A stretch of 64,000 nt of DNA from Blastomussa wellsi (Eukaryota; Cnidaria; Anthozoa; Scleractinia; Plerogyridae). The notes beneath the pieces are model-generated. The model was given only the letters and a program-made list of their open reading frames with translations, searched no databases and was not told where the DNA came from. The stretch covers positions 15,947,228-16,011,227 of the forward strand of contig OX393574.1 of the NCBI GenBank assembly GCA_947652115.1. The letters run 5' to 3'. Positions 37,275 to 50,045 of the stretch are shown here, piece after piece; positions within the stretch are counted from its first letter, which is position 1, and each line of letters starts with the position of its first letter. Position numbers and translations under genes: made by a program.

Positions 37275-40200
37275 GGATGGCTGCTGAGTCCATCTATACC
37301 AATTAGATCGAAATCGGAGAGGTCGAAAAAATTGGAAAACTTTCCTATGGTCCCCCCTTAGAAAAAAGTCCAAAATTGACCATTTTGGACACTTTTGAAA
37401 ATCGTATTATTCCTCAGCCCATTGAGCTTTATTCATGCGGTTTTTTGCACAGTTGAAAACTAGGATAGTTGCTGAGTCCATCCATACCAAGTAGGCTAAG
37501 ATCGGACGAGTAGTTTCTATTTTACAGCCTTCCAAAGTCGAGCTAAAATATCGGCCGATTTTGAAAAGTTTCCTATGGTCCCCCCTATGAAATCAGTCAT
37601 TTTAGCCATATCCTGAGAATCGTGTGATTTCTCAGCCAATTGAGCTTTTTACAAGCGGTTTTTTGCTGAAATGAAAAGTAGGATAGCTGCTGAGTAAATC
37701 CATACAAATTAGGCTGAAATCGGAGAGGTCGAAAAAATTTCGAAATTTTGCCCTGAAAAAGTGAAAAATTGGCCATTTTGGGCATAATTGAAAATCGTGT
37801 TATTCCTCAGCCAATTGAGGTTTTTACGAGCGGTTTTTGGCCCAGATGAAAACTAGGATGGCTGCTGAGTCCATCTATACCAATTAGATCGAAATCGGAG
37901 AGGTCGAAAAAATTGGAAAACTTTCCTATGGTCCCCCCTTAGAAAAAAGTCCAAAATTGACCATTTTGGACACTTTTGAAAATCGTATTATTCCTCAGCC
38001 CATTGAGCTTTATTCATGCGATTTTTTGCACAGTTGAAAACTAGGATAGTTGCTGAGTCCATCCATACCAAGTAGGCTAAGATCGGACGAGTAGTTTCTA
38101 TTTTACAGCCTTCCAAAGTCGAGCTAAAATATCGGCCGATTTTGAAAAGTTTCCTATGGTCCCCCCTATGAAATCAGTCATTTTAGCCATATCTGAGAAT
38201 CGTGTCATTTCTCAGCCAATTGAGCTTTTTACAAGCGGTTTTTTGCTGAAATGAAAAGTAGGATAGCTGCTGAGTAAATCCATACAAATTAGGCTGAAAT
38301 CGGAGAGGTCGAAAAAATTTCGAAATTTTGCCCTGAAAAAGTGAAAAATTGGCCATTTTGGGCATAATTGAAAATCGTGTTATTCCTCAGCCAATTGAGG
38401 TTTTTACGAGCGGTTTTTGGCCCATATGAAAACTAGGATGGCTGCTGAGTCCATCTATACCAATTAGATCGAAATCGGAGAGGTCGAAAAAATTGGAAAA
38501 CTTTCCTATGGTCCCCCCTTAGAAAAAAGTCCAAAATTGACCATTTTGGACACTTTTGAAAATCGTATTATTCCTCAGCCCATTGAGCTTTATTCATGCG
38601 GTTTTTTGCACAGTTGAAAACTAGGATAGTTGCTGAGTCCATCCATACCAAGTAGGCTAAGATCGGACGAGTAGTTTCTATTTTACAGCCTTCCAAAGTC
38701 GAGCTAAAATATCGGCCGATTTTGAAAAGTTTCCTATGGTCCCCCCTATGAAATCAGTCATTTTAGCCATATCTGAGAATCGTGTCATTTCTCAGCCAAT
38801 TGAGCTTTTTACAAGCGGTTTTTTGCTGAAATGAAAAGTAGGATAGCTGCTGAGTAAATCCATACAAATTAGGCTGAAATCGGAGAGGTCGAAAAAATTT
38901 CCAAATTTTGCCCTGAAAAAGTGAAAAATTGGCCATTTTGGGCATAATTGAAAATCGTGTTATTCCTCAGCCAATTGAGGTTTTTACAAGCGGTTTTTGG
39001 CCCAGATGAAAACTAGGATGGCTGCTGAGTCCATCTATACCAATTAGATCGAAATCGGAGAGGTCGAAAAAATTGGAAAACTTTCCTATGGTCCCCCCTT
39101 AGAAAAAAGTCCAAAATTGACCATTTTGGACACTTTTGAAAATCGTATTATTCCTCAGCCCATTGAGCTTTATTCATGCGGTTTTTTGCACAGTTGAAAA
39201 CTAGGATAGTTGCTGAGTCCATCCATACCAAGTAGGCTAAGATCGGACGAGTAGTTTCTATTTTACAGCCTTCCAAAGTCGAGCTAAAATATCGGCCGAT
39301 TTTGAAAAGTTTCCTATGGTCCCCCCTATGAAATCAGTCATTTTAGCCATATCCTGAGAATCGTGTCATTTCTCAGCCAATTGAGCTTTTTACAAGCGGT
39401 TTTTTGCTGAAATGAAAAGTAGGATAGCTGCTGAGTAAATCCATACAAATTAGGCTGAAATCGGAGAGGTCGAAAAAATTTCCAAATTTTGCCCTGAAAA
39501 AGTGAAAAATTGGCCATTTTGGGCATAATTGAAAATCGTGTTATTCCTCAGCCAATTGAGGTTTTTACAAGCGGTTTTTGGCCCAGATGAAAACTAGGAT
39601 GGCTGCTGAGTCCATCTATACCAATTAGATCGAAATCGGAGAGGTCGAAAAAATTGGAAAACTTTCCTATGGTCCCCCCTTAGAAAAAAGTCCAAAATTG
39701 ACCATTTTGGACACTTTTGAAAATCGTATTATTCCTCAGCCCATTGAGCTTTATTCATGCGGTTTTTTGCACAGTTGAAAACTAGGATAGTTGCTGAGTC
39801 CATCCATACCAAGTAGGCTAAGATCGGACGAGTAGTTTCTATTTTACAGCCTTCCAAAGTCGAGCTAAAATATCGGCCGATTTTGAAAAGTTTCCTATGG
39901 TCCCCCCTATGAAATCAGTCATTTTAGCCATATCCTGAGAATCGTGTGATTTCTCAGCCAATTGAGCTTTTTACAAGCGGTTTTTTGCTGAAATGAAAAG
40001 TAGGATAGCTGCTGAGTAAATCCATACAAATTAGGCTGAAATCGGAGAGGTCGAAAAAATTTCCAAATTTTGCCCTGAAAAAGTGAAAAATTGGCCATTT
40101 TGGGCATAATTGAAAATCGTGTTATTCCTCAGCCAATTGAGGTTTTTACAAGCGGTTTTTGGCCCAGATGAAAACTAGGATGGCTGCTGAGTCCATCTAT

Positions 40201-41339
40201 ACCAATTAGATCGAAATCGGAGAGGTCGAAAAAATTGGAAAACTTTCCTATGGTCCCCCCTTAGAAAAAAGTCCAAAATTGACCATTTTGGACACTTTTG
40301 AAAATCGTATTATTCCTCAGCCCATTGAGCTTTATTCATGCGGTTTTTTGCACAGTTGAAAACTAGGATAGTTGCTGAGTCCATCCATACCAAGTAGGCT
40401 AAGATCGGACGAGTAGTTTCTATTTTACAGCCTTCCAAAGTCGAGCTAAAATATCGGCCGATTTTGAAAAGTTTCCTATGGTCCCCCCTATGAAATCAGT
40501 CATTTTAGCCATATCCTGAGAATCGTGTGATTTCTCAGCCAATTGAGCTTTTTACAAGCGGTTTTTTGCTGAAATGAAAAGTAGGATAGCTGCTGAGTAA
40601 ATCCATACAAATTAGGCTGAAATCGGAGAGGTCGAAAAAATTTCCAAATTTTGCCCTGAAAAAGTGAAAAATTGGCCATTTTGGGCATAATTGAAAATCG
40701 TGTTATTCCTCAGCCAATTGAGGTTTTTACAAGCGGTTTTTGGCCCAGATGAAAACTAGGATGGCTGCTGAGTCCATCTATACCAATTAGATCGAAATCG
40801 GAGAGGTCGAAAAAATTGGAAAACTTTCCTATGGTCCCCCCTTAGAAAAAAGTCCAAAATTGACCATTTTGGACACTTTTGAAAATCGTATTATTCCTCA
40901 GCCCATTGAGCTTTATTCATGCGGTTTTTTGCACAGTTGAAAACTAGGATAGTTGCTGAGTCCATCCATACCAAGTAGGCTAAGATCGGACGAGTAGTTT
41001 CTATTTTACAGCCTTCCAAAGTCGAGCTAAAATATCGGCCGATTTTGAAAAGTTTCCTATGGTCCCCCCTATGAAATCAGTCATTTTAGCCATATCCTGA
41101 GAATCGTGTGATTTCTCAGCCAATTGAGCTTTTTACAAGCGGTTTTTTGCTGAAATGAAAAGTAGGATAGCTGCTGAGTAAATCCATACAAATTAGGCTG
41201 AAATCGGAGAGGTCGAAAAAATTTCGAAATTTTGCCCTGAAAAAGTGAAAAATTGGCCATTTTGGGCATAATTGAAAATCGTGTTATTCCTCAGCCAATT
41301 GAGGTTTTTACGAGCGGTTTTTGGCCCAGATGAAAACTA
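37275..41339 (+). repeat. Block of units 66-72: S*, V*, P, Q, R, R, S*
   Basis: Starts are 37275, 37856, 38436, 39016, 39597, 40178 and 40759. Unit 67 (V*) has private G-to-A at 38021 and G-to-T at 38425 (CCCATATG). The second change is shared only with unit 75. Two R units in a row indicate a one-unit gain. Confidence 0.84.
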
Positions 41340-44300
41340 GGATGGCTGCTGAGTCCATCTATACCAATTAGATCGAAATCGGAGAGGTCGAAAAAATTGG
41401 AAAACTTTCCTATGGTCCCCCCTTAGAAAAAAGTCCAAAATTGACCATTTTGGACACTTTTGAAAATCGTATTATTCCTCAGCCCATTGAGCTTTATTCA
41501 TGCGGTTTTTTGCACAGTTGAAAACTAGGATAGTTGCTGAGTCCATCCATACCAAGTAGGCTAAGATCGGACGAGTAGTTTCTATTTTACAGCCTTCCAA
41601 AGTCGAGCTAAAATATCGGCCGATTTTGAAAAGTTTCCTATGGTCCCCCCTATGAAATCAGTCATTTTAGCCATATCTGAGAATCGTGTCATTTCTCAGC
41701 CAATTGAGCTTTTTACAAGCGGTTTTTTGCTGAAATGAAAAGTAGGATAGCTGCTGAGTAAATCCATACAAATTAGGCTGAAATCGGAGAGGTCGAAAAA
41801 ATTTCCAAATTTTGCCCTGAAAAAGTGAAAAATTGGCCATTTTGGGCATAATTGAAAATCGTGTTATTCCTCAGCCAATTGAGGTTTTTACAAGCGGTTT
41901 TTGGCCCAGATGAAAACTAGGATGGCTGCTGAGTCCATCTATACCAATTAGATCGAAATCGGAGAGGTCGAAAAAATTGGAAAACTTTCCTATGGTCCCC
42001 CCTTAGAAAAAAGTCCAAAATTGACCATTTTGGACACTTTTGAAAATCGTATTATTCCTCAGCCCATTGAGCTTTATTCATGCGGTTTTTTGCACAGTTG
42101 AAAACTAGGATAGTTGCTGAGTCCATCCATACCAAGTAGGCTAAGATCGGACGAGTAGTTTCTATTTTACAGCCTTCCAAAGTCGAGCTAAAATATCGGC
42201 CGATTTTGAAAAGTTTCCTATGGTCCCCCCTATGAAATCAGTCATTTTAGCCATATCTGAGAATCGTGTCATTTCTCAGCCAATTGAGCTTTTTACAAGC
42301 GGTTTTTTGCTGAAATGAAAAGTAGGATAGCTGCTGAGTAAATCCATACAAATTAGGCTGAAATCGGAGAGGTCGAAAAAATTTCCAAATTTTGCCCTGA
42401 AAAAGTGAAAAATTGGCCATTTTGGGCATAATTGAAAATCGTGTTATTCCTCAGCCAATTGAGGTTTTTACAAGCGGTTTTTGGCCCAGATGAAAACTAG
42501 GATGGCTGCTGAGTCCATCTATACCAATTAGATCGAAATCGGAGAGGTCGAAAAAATTGGAAAACTTTCCTATGGTCCCCCCTTAGAAAAAAGTCCAAAA
42601 TTGACCATTTTGGACACTTTTGAAAATCGTATTATTCCTCAGCCCATTGAGCTTTATTCATGCGGTTTTTTGCACAGTTGAAAACTAGGATAGTTGCTGA
42701 GTCCATCCATACCAAGTAGGCTAAGATCGGACGAGTAGTTTCTATTTTACAGCCTTCCAAAGTCGAGCTAAAATATCGGCCGATTTTGAAAAGTTTCCTA
42801 TGGTCCCCCCTATGAAATCAGTCATTTTAGCCATATCTGAGAATCGTGTCATTTCTCAGCCAATTGAGCTTTTTACAAGCGGTTTTTTGCTGAAATGAAA
42901 AGTAGGATAGCTGCTGAGTAAATCCATACAAATTAGGCTGAAATCGGAGAGGTCGAAAAAATTTCGAAATTTTGCCCTGAAAAAGTGAAAAATTGGCCAT
43001 TTTGGGCATAATTGAAAATCGTGTTATTCCTCAGCCAATTGAGGTTTTTACGAGCGGTTTTTGGCCCATATGAAAACTAGGATGGCTGCTGAGTCCATCT
43101 ATACCAATTAGATCGAAATCGGAGAGGTCGAAAAAATTGGAAAACTTTCCTATGGTCCCCCCTTAGAAAAAAGTCCAAAATTGACCATTTTGGACACTTT
43201 TGAAAATCGTATTATTCCTCAGCCCATTGAGCTTTATTCATGCGGTTTTTTGCACAGTTGAAAACTAGGATAGTTGCTGAGTCCATCCATACCAAGTAGG
43301 CTAAGATCGGACGAGTAGTTTCTATTTTACAGCCTTCCAAAGTCGAGCTAAAATATCGGCCGATTTTGAAAAGTTTCCTATGGTCCCCCCTATGAAATCA
43401 GTCATTTTAGCCATATCTGAGAATCGTGTCATTTCTCAGCCAATTGAGCTTTTTACAAGCGGTTTTTTGCTGAAATGAAAAGTAGGATAGCTGCTGAGTA
43501 AATCCATACAAATTAGGCTGAAATCGGAGAGGTCGAAAAAATTTCCAAATTTTGCCCTGAAAAAGTGAAAAATTGGCCATTTTGGGCATAATTGAAAATC
43601 GTGTTATTCCTCAGCCAATTGAGGTTTTTACAAGCGGTTTTTGGCCCAGATGAAAACTAGGATGGCTGCTGAGTCCATCTATACCAATTAGATCGAAATC
43701 GGAGAGGTCGAAAAAATTGGAAAACTTTCCTATGGTCCCCCCTTAGAAAAAAGTCCAAAATTGACCATTTTGGACACTTTTGAAAATCGTATTATTCCTC
43801 AGCCCATTGAGCTTTATTCATGCGGTTTTTTGCACAGTTGAAAACTAGGATAGTTGCTGAGTCCATCCATACCAAGTAGGCTAAGATCGGACGAGTAGTT
43901 TCTATTTTACAGCCTTCCAAAGTCGAGCTAAAATATCGGCCGATTTTGAAAAGTTTCCTATGGTCCCCCCTATGAAATCAGTCATTTTAGCCATATCCTG
44001 AGAATCGTGTCATTTCTCAGCCAATTGAGCTTTTTACAAGCGGTTTTTTGCTGAAATGAAAAGTAGGATAGCTGCTGAGTAAATCCATACAAATTAGGCT
44101 GAAATCGGAGAGGTCGAAAAAATTTCCAAATTTTGCCCTGAAAAAGTGAAAAATTGGCCATTTTGGGCATAATTGAAAATCGTGTTATTCCTCAGCCAAT
44201 TGAGGTTTTTACAAGCGGTTTTTGGCCCAGATGAAAACTAGGATGGCTGCTGAGTCCATCTATACCAATTAGATCGAAATCGGAGAGGTCGAAAAAATTG

Positions 44301-45401
44301 GAAAACTTTCCTATGGTCCCCCCTTAGAAAAAAGTCCAAAATTGACCATTTTGGACACTTTTGAAAATCGTATTATTCCTCAGCCCATTGAGCTTTATTC
44401 ATGCGGTTTTTTGCACAGTTGAAAACTAGGATAGTTGCTGAGTCCATCCATACCAAGTAGGCTAAGATCGGACGAGTAGTTTCTATTTTACAGCCTTCCA
44501 AAGTCGAGCTAAAATATCGGCCGATTTTGAAAAGTTTCCTATGGTCCCCCCTATGAAATCAGTCATTTTAGCCATATCCTGAGAATCGTGTGATTTCTCA
44601 GCCAATTGAGCTTTTTACAAGCGGTTTTTTGCTGAAATGAAAAGTAGGATAGCTGCTGAGTAAATCCATACAAATTAGGCTGAAATCGGAGAGGTCGAAA
44701 AAATTTCCAAATTTTGCCCTGAAAAAGTGAAAAATTGGCCATTTTGGGCATAATTGAAAATCGTGTTATTCCTCAGCCAATTGAGGTTTTTACAAGCGGT
44801 TTTTGGCCCAGATGAAAACTAGGATGGCTGCTGAGTCCATCTATACCAATTAGATCGAAATCGGAGAGGTCGAAAAAATTGGAAAACTTTCCTATGGTCC
44901 CCCCTTAGAAAAAAGTCCAAAATTGACCATTTTGGACACTTTTGAAAATCGTATTATTCCTCAGCCCATTGAGCTTTATTCATGCGGTTTTTTGCACAGT
45001 TGAAAACTAGGATAGTTGCTGAGTCCATCCATACCAAGTAGGCTAAGATCGGACGAGTAGTTTCTATTTTACAGCCTTCCAAAGTCGAGCTAAAATATCG
45101 GCCGATTTTGAAAAGTTTCCTATGGTCCCCCCTATGAAATCAGTCATTTTAGCCATATCTGAGAATCGTGTCATTTCTCAGCCAATTGAGCTTTTTACAA
45201 GCGGTTTTTTGCTGAAATGAAAAGTAGGATAGCTGCTGAGTAAATCCATACAAATTAGGCTGAAATCGGAGAGGTCGAAAAAATTTCGAAATTTTGCCCT
45301 GAAAAAGTGAAAAATTGGCCATTTTGGGCATAATTGAAAATCGTGTTATTCCTCAGCCAATTGAGGTTTTTACGAGCGGTTTTTGGCCCAGATGAAAACT
45401 A
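41340..45401 (+). repeat. Block of units 73-79: P, P, V*, P, Q, R, V*
   Basis: Starts are 41340, 41920, 42500, 43080, 43660, 44241 and 44822. Unit 75 carries the CCCATATG marker (43069) and is followed by P, Q, R as unit 67 is, 4,644 bp earlier. The two runs are therefore copies of one eight-unit duplication; in the second copy the R, S* pair has been replaced by a single V*. Confidence 0.83.
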
Positions 45402-48400
45402 GGATGGCTGCTGAGTCCATCTATACCAATCAGATCGAAATCGGAGAGGTCGAAAAAATTGGAAAACTTTCCTATGGTCCCCCCTTAGAAAAAAGTCCAA
45501 AATTGACCATTTTGGACACTTTTGAAAATCGTATTATTCCTCAGCCCATTGAGCTTTATTCATGCGGTTTTTTGCACAGTTGAAAACTAGGATAGTTGCT
45601 GAGTCCATCCATACCAAGTAGGCTAAGATCGGACGAGTAGTTTCTATTTTACAGCCTTCCAAAGTCGAGCTAAAATATCGGCCGATTTTGAAAAGTTTCC
45701 TATGGTCCCCCCTATGAAATCAGTCATTTTAGCCATATCTGAGAATCGTGTCATTTCTCAGCCAATTGAGCTTTTTACAAGCGGTTTTTTGCTGAAATGA
45801 AAAGTAGGATAGCTGCTGAGTAAATCCATACAAATTAGGCTGAAATCGGAGAGGTCGAAAAAATTTCCAAATTTTGCCCTGAAAAAGTGAAAAATTGGCC
45901 ATTTTGGGCATAATTGAAAATCGTGTTATTCCTCAGCCAATTGAGGTTTTTACAAGCGGTTTTTGGCCCAGATGAAAACTAGGATGGCTGCTGAGTCCAT
46001 CTATACCAATTAGATCGAAATCGGAGAGGTCGAAAAAATTGGAAAACTTTCCTATGGTCCCCCCTTAGAAAAAAGTCCAAAATTGACCATTTTGGACACT
46101 TTTGAAAATCGTATTATTCCTCAGCCCATTGAGCTTTATTCATGCGGTTTTTTGCACAGTTGAAAACTAGGATAGTTGCTGAGTCCATCCATACCAAGTA
46201 GGCTAAGATCGGACGAGTAGTTTCTATTTTACAGCCTTCCAAAGTCGAGCTAAAATATCGGCCGATTTTGAAAAGTTTCCTATGGTCCCCCCTATGAAAT
46301 CAGTCATTTTAGCCATATCTGAGAATCGTGTCATTTCTCAGCCAATTGAGCTTTTTACAAGCGGTTTTTTGCTGAAATGAAAAGTAGGATAGCTGCTGAG
46401 TAAATCCATACAAATTAGGCTGAAATCGGAGAGGTCGAAAAAATTTCCAAATTTTGCCCTGAAAAAGTGAAAAATTGGCCATTTTGGGCATAATTGAAAA
46501 TCGTGTTATTCCTCAGCCAATTGAGGTTTTTACAAGCGGTTTTTGGCCCAGATGAAAACTAGGATGGCTGCTGAGTCCATCTATACCAATTAGATCGAAA
46601 TCGGAGAGGTCGAAAAAATTGGAAAACTTTCCTATGGTCCCCCCTTAGAAAAAAGTCCAAAATTGACCATTTTGGACACTTTTGAAAATCGTATTATTCC
46701 TCAGCCCATTGAGCTTTATTCATGCGGTTTTTTGCACAGTTGAAAACTAGGATAGTTGCTGAGTCCATCCATACCAAGTAGGCTAAGATCGGACGAGTAG
46801 TTTCTATTTTACAGCCTTCCAAAGTCGAGCTAAAATATCGGCCGATTTTGAAAAGTTTCCTATGGTCCCCCCTATGAAATCAGTCATTTTAGCCATATCT
46901 GAGAATCGTGTCATTTCTCAGCCAATTGAGCTTTTTACAAGCGGTTTTTTGCTGAAATGAAAAGTAGGATAGCTGCTGAGTAAATCCATACAAATTAGGC
47001 TGAAATCGGAGAGGTCGAAAAAATTTCCAAATTTTGCCCTGAAAAAGTGAAAAATTGGCCATTTTGGGCATAATTGAAAATCGTGTTATTCCTCAGCCAA
47101 TTGAGGTTTTTACAAGCGGTTTTTGGCCCAGATGAAAACTAGGATGGCTGCTGAGTCCATCTATACCAATTAGATCGAAATCGGAGAGGTCGAAAAAATT
47201 GGAAAACTTTCCTATGGTCCCCCCTTAGAAAAAAGTCCAAAATTGACCATTTTGGACACTTTTGAAAATCGTATTATTCCTCAGCCCATTGAGCTTTATT
47301 CATGCGGTTTTTTGCACAGTTGAAAACTAGGATAGTTGCTGAGTCCATCCATACCAAGTAGGCTAAGATCGGACGAGTAGTTTCTATTTTACAGCCTTCC
47401 AAAGTCGAGCTAAAATATCGGCCGATTTTGAAAAGTTTCCTATGGTCCCCCCTATGAAATCAGTCATTTTAGCCATATCTGAGAATCGTGTCATTTCTCA
47501 GCCAATTGAGCTTTTTACAAGCGGTTTTTTGCTGAAATGAAAAGTAGGATAGCTGCTGAGTAAATCCATACAAATTAGGCTGAAATCGGAGAGGTCGAAA
47601 AAATTTCCAAATTTTGCCCTGAAAAAGTGAAAAATTGGCCATTTTGGGCATAATTGAAAATCGTGTTATTCCTCAGCCAATTGAGGTTTTTACAAGCGGT
47701 TTTTGGCCCAGATGAAAACTAGGATGGCTGCTGAGTCCATCTATACCAATTAGATCGAAATCGGAGAGGTCGAAAAAATTGGAAAACTTTCCTATGGTCC
47801 CCCCTTAGAAAAAAGTCCAAAATTGACCATTTTGGACACTTTTGAAAATCGTATTATTCCTCAGCCCATTGAGCTTTATTCATGCGGTTTTTTGCACAGT
47901 TGAAAACTAGGATAGTTGCTGAGTCCATCCATACCAAGTAGGCTAAGATCGGACGAGTAGTTTCTATTTTACAGCCTTCCAAAGTCGAGCTAAAATATCG
48001 GCCGATTTTGAAAAGTTTCCTATGGTCCCCCCTATGAAATCAGTCATTTTAGCCATATCCTGAGAATCGTGTCATTTCTCAGCCAATTGAGCTTTTTACA
48101 AGCGGTTTTTTGCTGAAATGAAAAGTAGGATAGCTGCTGAGTAAATCCATACAAATTAGGCTGAAATCGGAGAGGTCGAAAAAATTTCCAAATTTTGCCC
48201 TGAAAAAGTGAAAAATTGGCCATTTTGGGCATAATTGAAAATCGTGTTATTCCTCAGCCAATTGAGGTTTTTACAAGCGGTTTTTGGCCCAGATGAAAAC
48301 TAGGATGGCTGCTGAGTCCATCTATACCAATTAGATCGAAATCGGAGAGGTCGAAAAAATTGGAAAACTTTCCTATGGTCCCCCCTTAGAAAAAAGTCCA

Positions 48401-50045
48401 AAATTGACCATTTTGGACACTTTTGAAAATCGTATTATTCCTCAGCCCATTGAGCTTTATTCATGCGGTTTTTTGCACAGTTGAAAACTAGGATAGTTGC
48501 TGAGTCCATCCATACCAAGTAGGCTAAGATCGGACGAGTAGTTTCTATTTTACAGCCTTCCAAAGTCGAGCTAAAATATCGGCCGATTTTGAAAAGTTTC
48601 CTATGGTCCCCCCTATGAAATCAGTCATTTTAGCCATATCCTGAGAATCGTGTCATTTCTCAGCCAATTGAGCTTTTTACAAGCGGTTTTTTGCTGAAAT
48701 GAAAAGTAGGATAGCTGCTGAGTAAATCCATACAAATTAGGCTGAAATCGGAGAGGTCGAAAAAATTTCCAAATTTTGCCCTGAAAAAGTGAAAAATTGG
48801 CCATTTTGGGCATAATTGAAAATCGTGTTATTCCTCAGCCAATTGAGGTTTTTACAAGCGGTTTTTGGCCCAGATGAAAACTAGGATGGCTGCTGAGTCC
48901 ATCTATACCAATTAGATCGAAATCGGAGAGGTCGAAAAAATTGGAAAACTTTCCTATGGTCCCCCCTTAGAAAAAAGTCCAAAATTGACCATTTTGGACA
49001 CTTTTGAAAATCGTATTATTCCTCAGCCCATTGAGCTTTATTCATGCGGTTTTTTGCACAGTTGAAAACTAGGATAGTTGCTGAGTCCATCCATACCAAG
49101 TAGGCTAAGATCGGACGAGTAGTTTCTATTTTACAGCCTTCCAAAGTCGAGCTAAAATATCGGCCGATTTTGAAAAGTTTCCTATGGTCCCCCCTATGAA
49201 ATCAGTCATTTTAGCCATATCCTGAGAATCGTGTGATTTCTCAGCCAATTGAGCTTTTTACAAGCGGTTTTTTGCTGAAATGAAAAGTAGGATAGCTGCT
49301 GAGTAAATCCATACAAATTAGGCTGAAATCGGAGAGGTCGAAAAAATTTCCAAATTTTGCCCTGAAAAAGTGAAAAATTGGCCATTTTGGGCATAATTGA
49401 AAATCGTGTTATTCCTCAGCCAATTGAGGTTTTTACAAGCGGTTTTTGGCCCAGATGAAAACTAGGATGGCTGCTGAGTCCATCTATACCAATTAGATCG
49501 AAATCGGAGAGGTCGAAAAAATTGGAAAACTTTCCTATGGTCCCCCCTTAGAAAAAAGTCCAAAATTGACCATTTTGGACACTTTTAAAAATCGTATTAT
49601 TCCTCAGCCCATTGAGCTTTATTCATGCGGTTTTTTGCACAGTTGAAAACTAGGATAGTTGCTGAGTCCATCCATACCAAGTAGGCTAAGATCGGACGAG
49701 TAGTTTCTATTTTACAGCCTTCCAAAGTCGAGCTAAAATATCGGCCGATTTTGAAAAGTTTCCTATGGTCCCCCCTATGAAATCAGTCATTTTAGCCATA
49801 TCCTGAGAATCGTGTGATTTCTCAGCCAATTGAGCTTTTTACAAGCGGTTTTTTGCTGAAATGAAAAGTAGGATAGCTGCTGAGTAAATCCATACAAATT
49901 AGGCTGAAATCGGAGAGGTCGAAAAAATTTCGAAATTTTGCCCTGAAAAAGTGAAAAATTGGCCATTTTGGGCATAATTGAAAATCGTGTTATTCCTCAG
50001 CCAATTGAGGTTTTTACGAGCGGTTTTTGGCCCAGATGAAAACTA
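45402..50045 (+). repeat. Block of units 80-87: P, P, P, P, Q, Q, R, S*
   Basis: Starts are 45402, 45982, 46562, 47142, 47722, 48303, 48884 and 49465. This is an eight-unit expansion of the core order with four P and two Q. Private changes are T-to-C at 45431 (removes a TAG and opens a chance plus-strand reading frame) and G-to-A at 49587. Confidence 0.84.

Noticed and set aside
45383..45583. Plus-strand open frame of 66 codons
   Set aside because: It exists only because a single T-to-C change at 45431 removes a TAG found in all other units. It is a chance frame inside unit 80 and its left neighbour.
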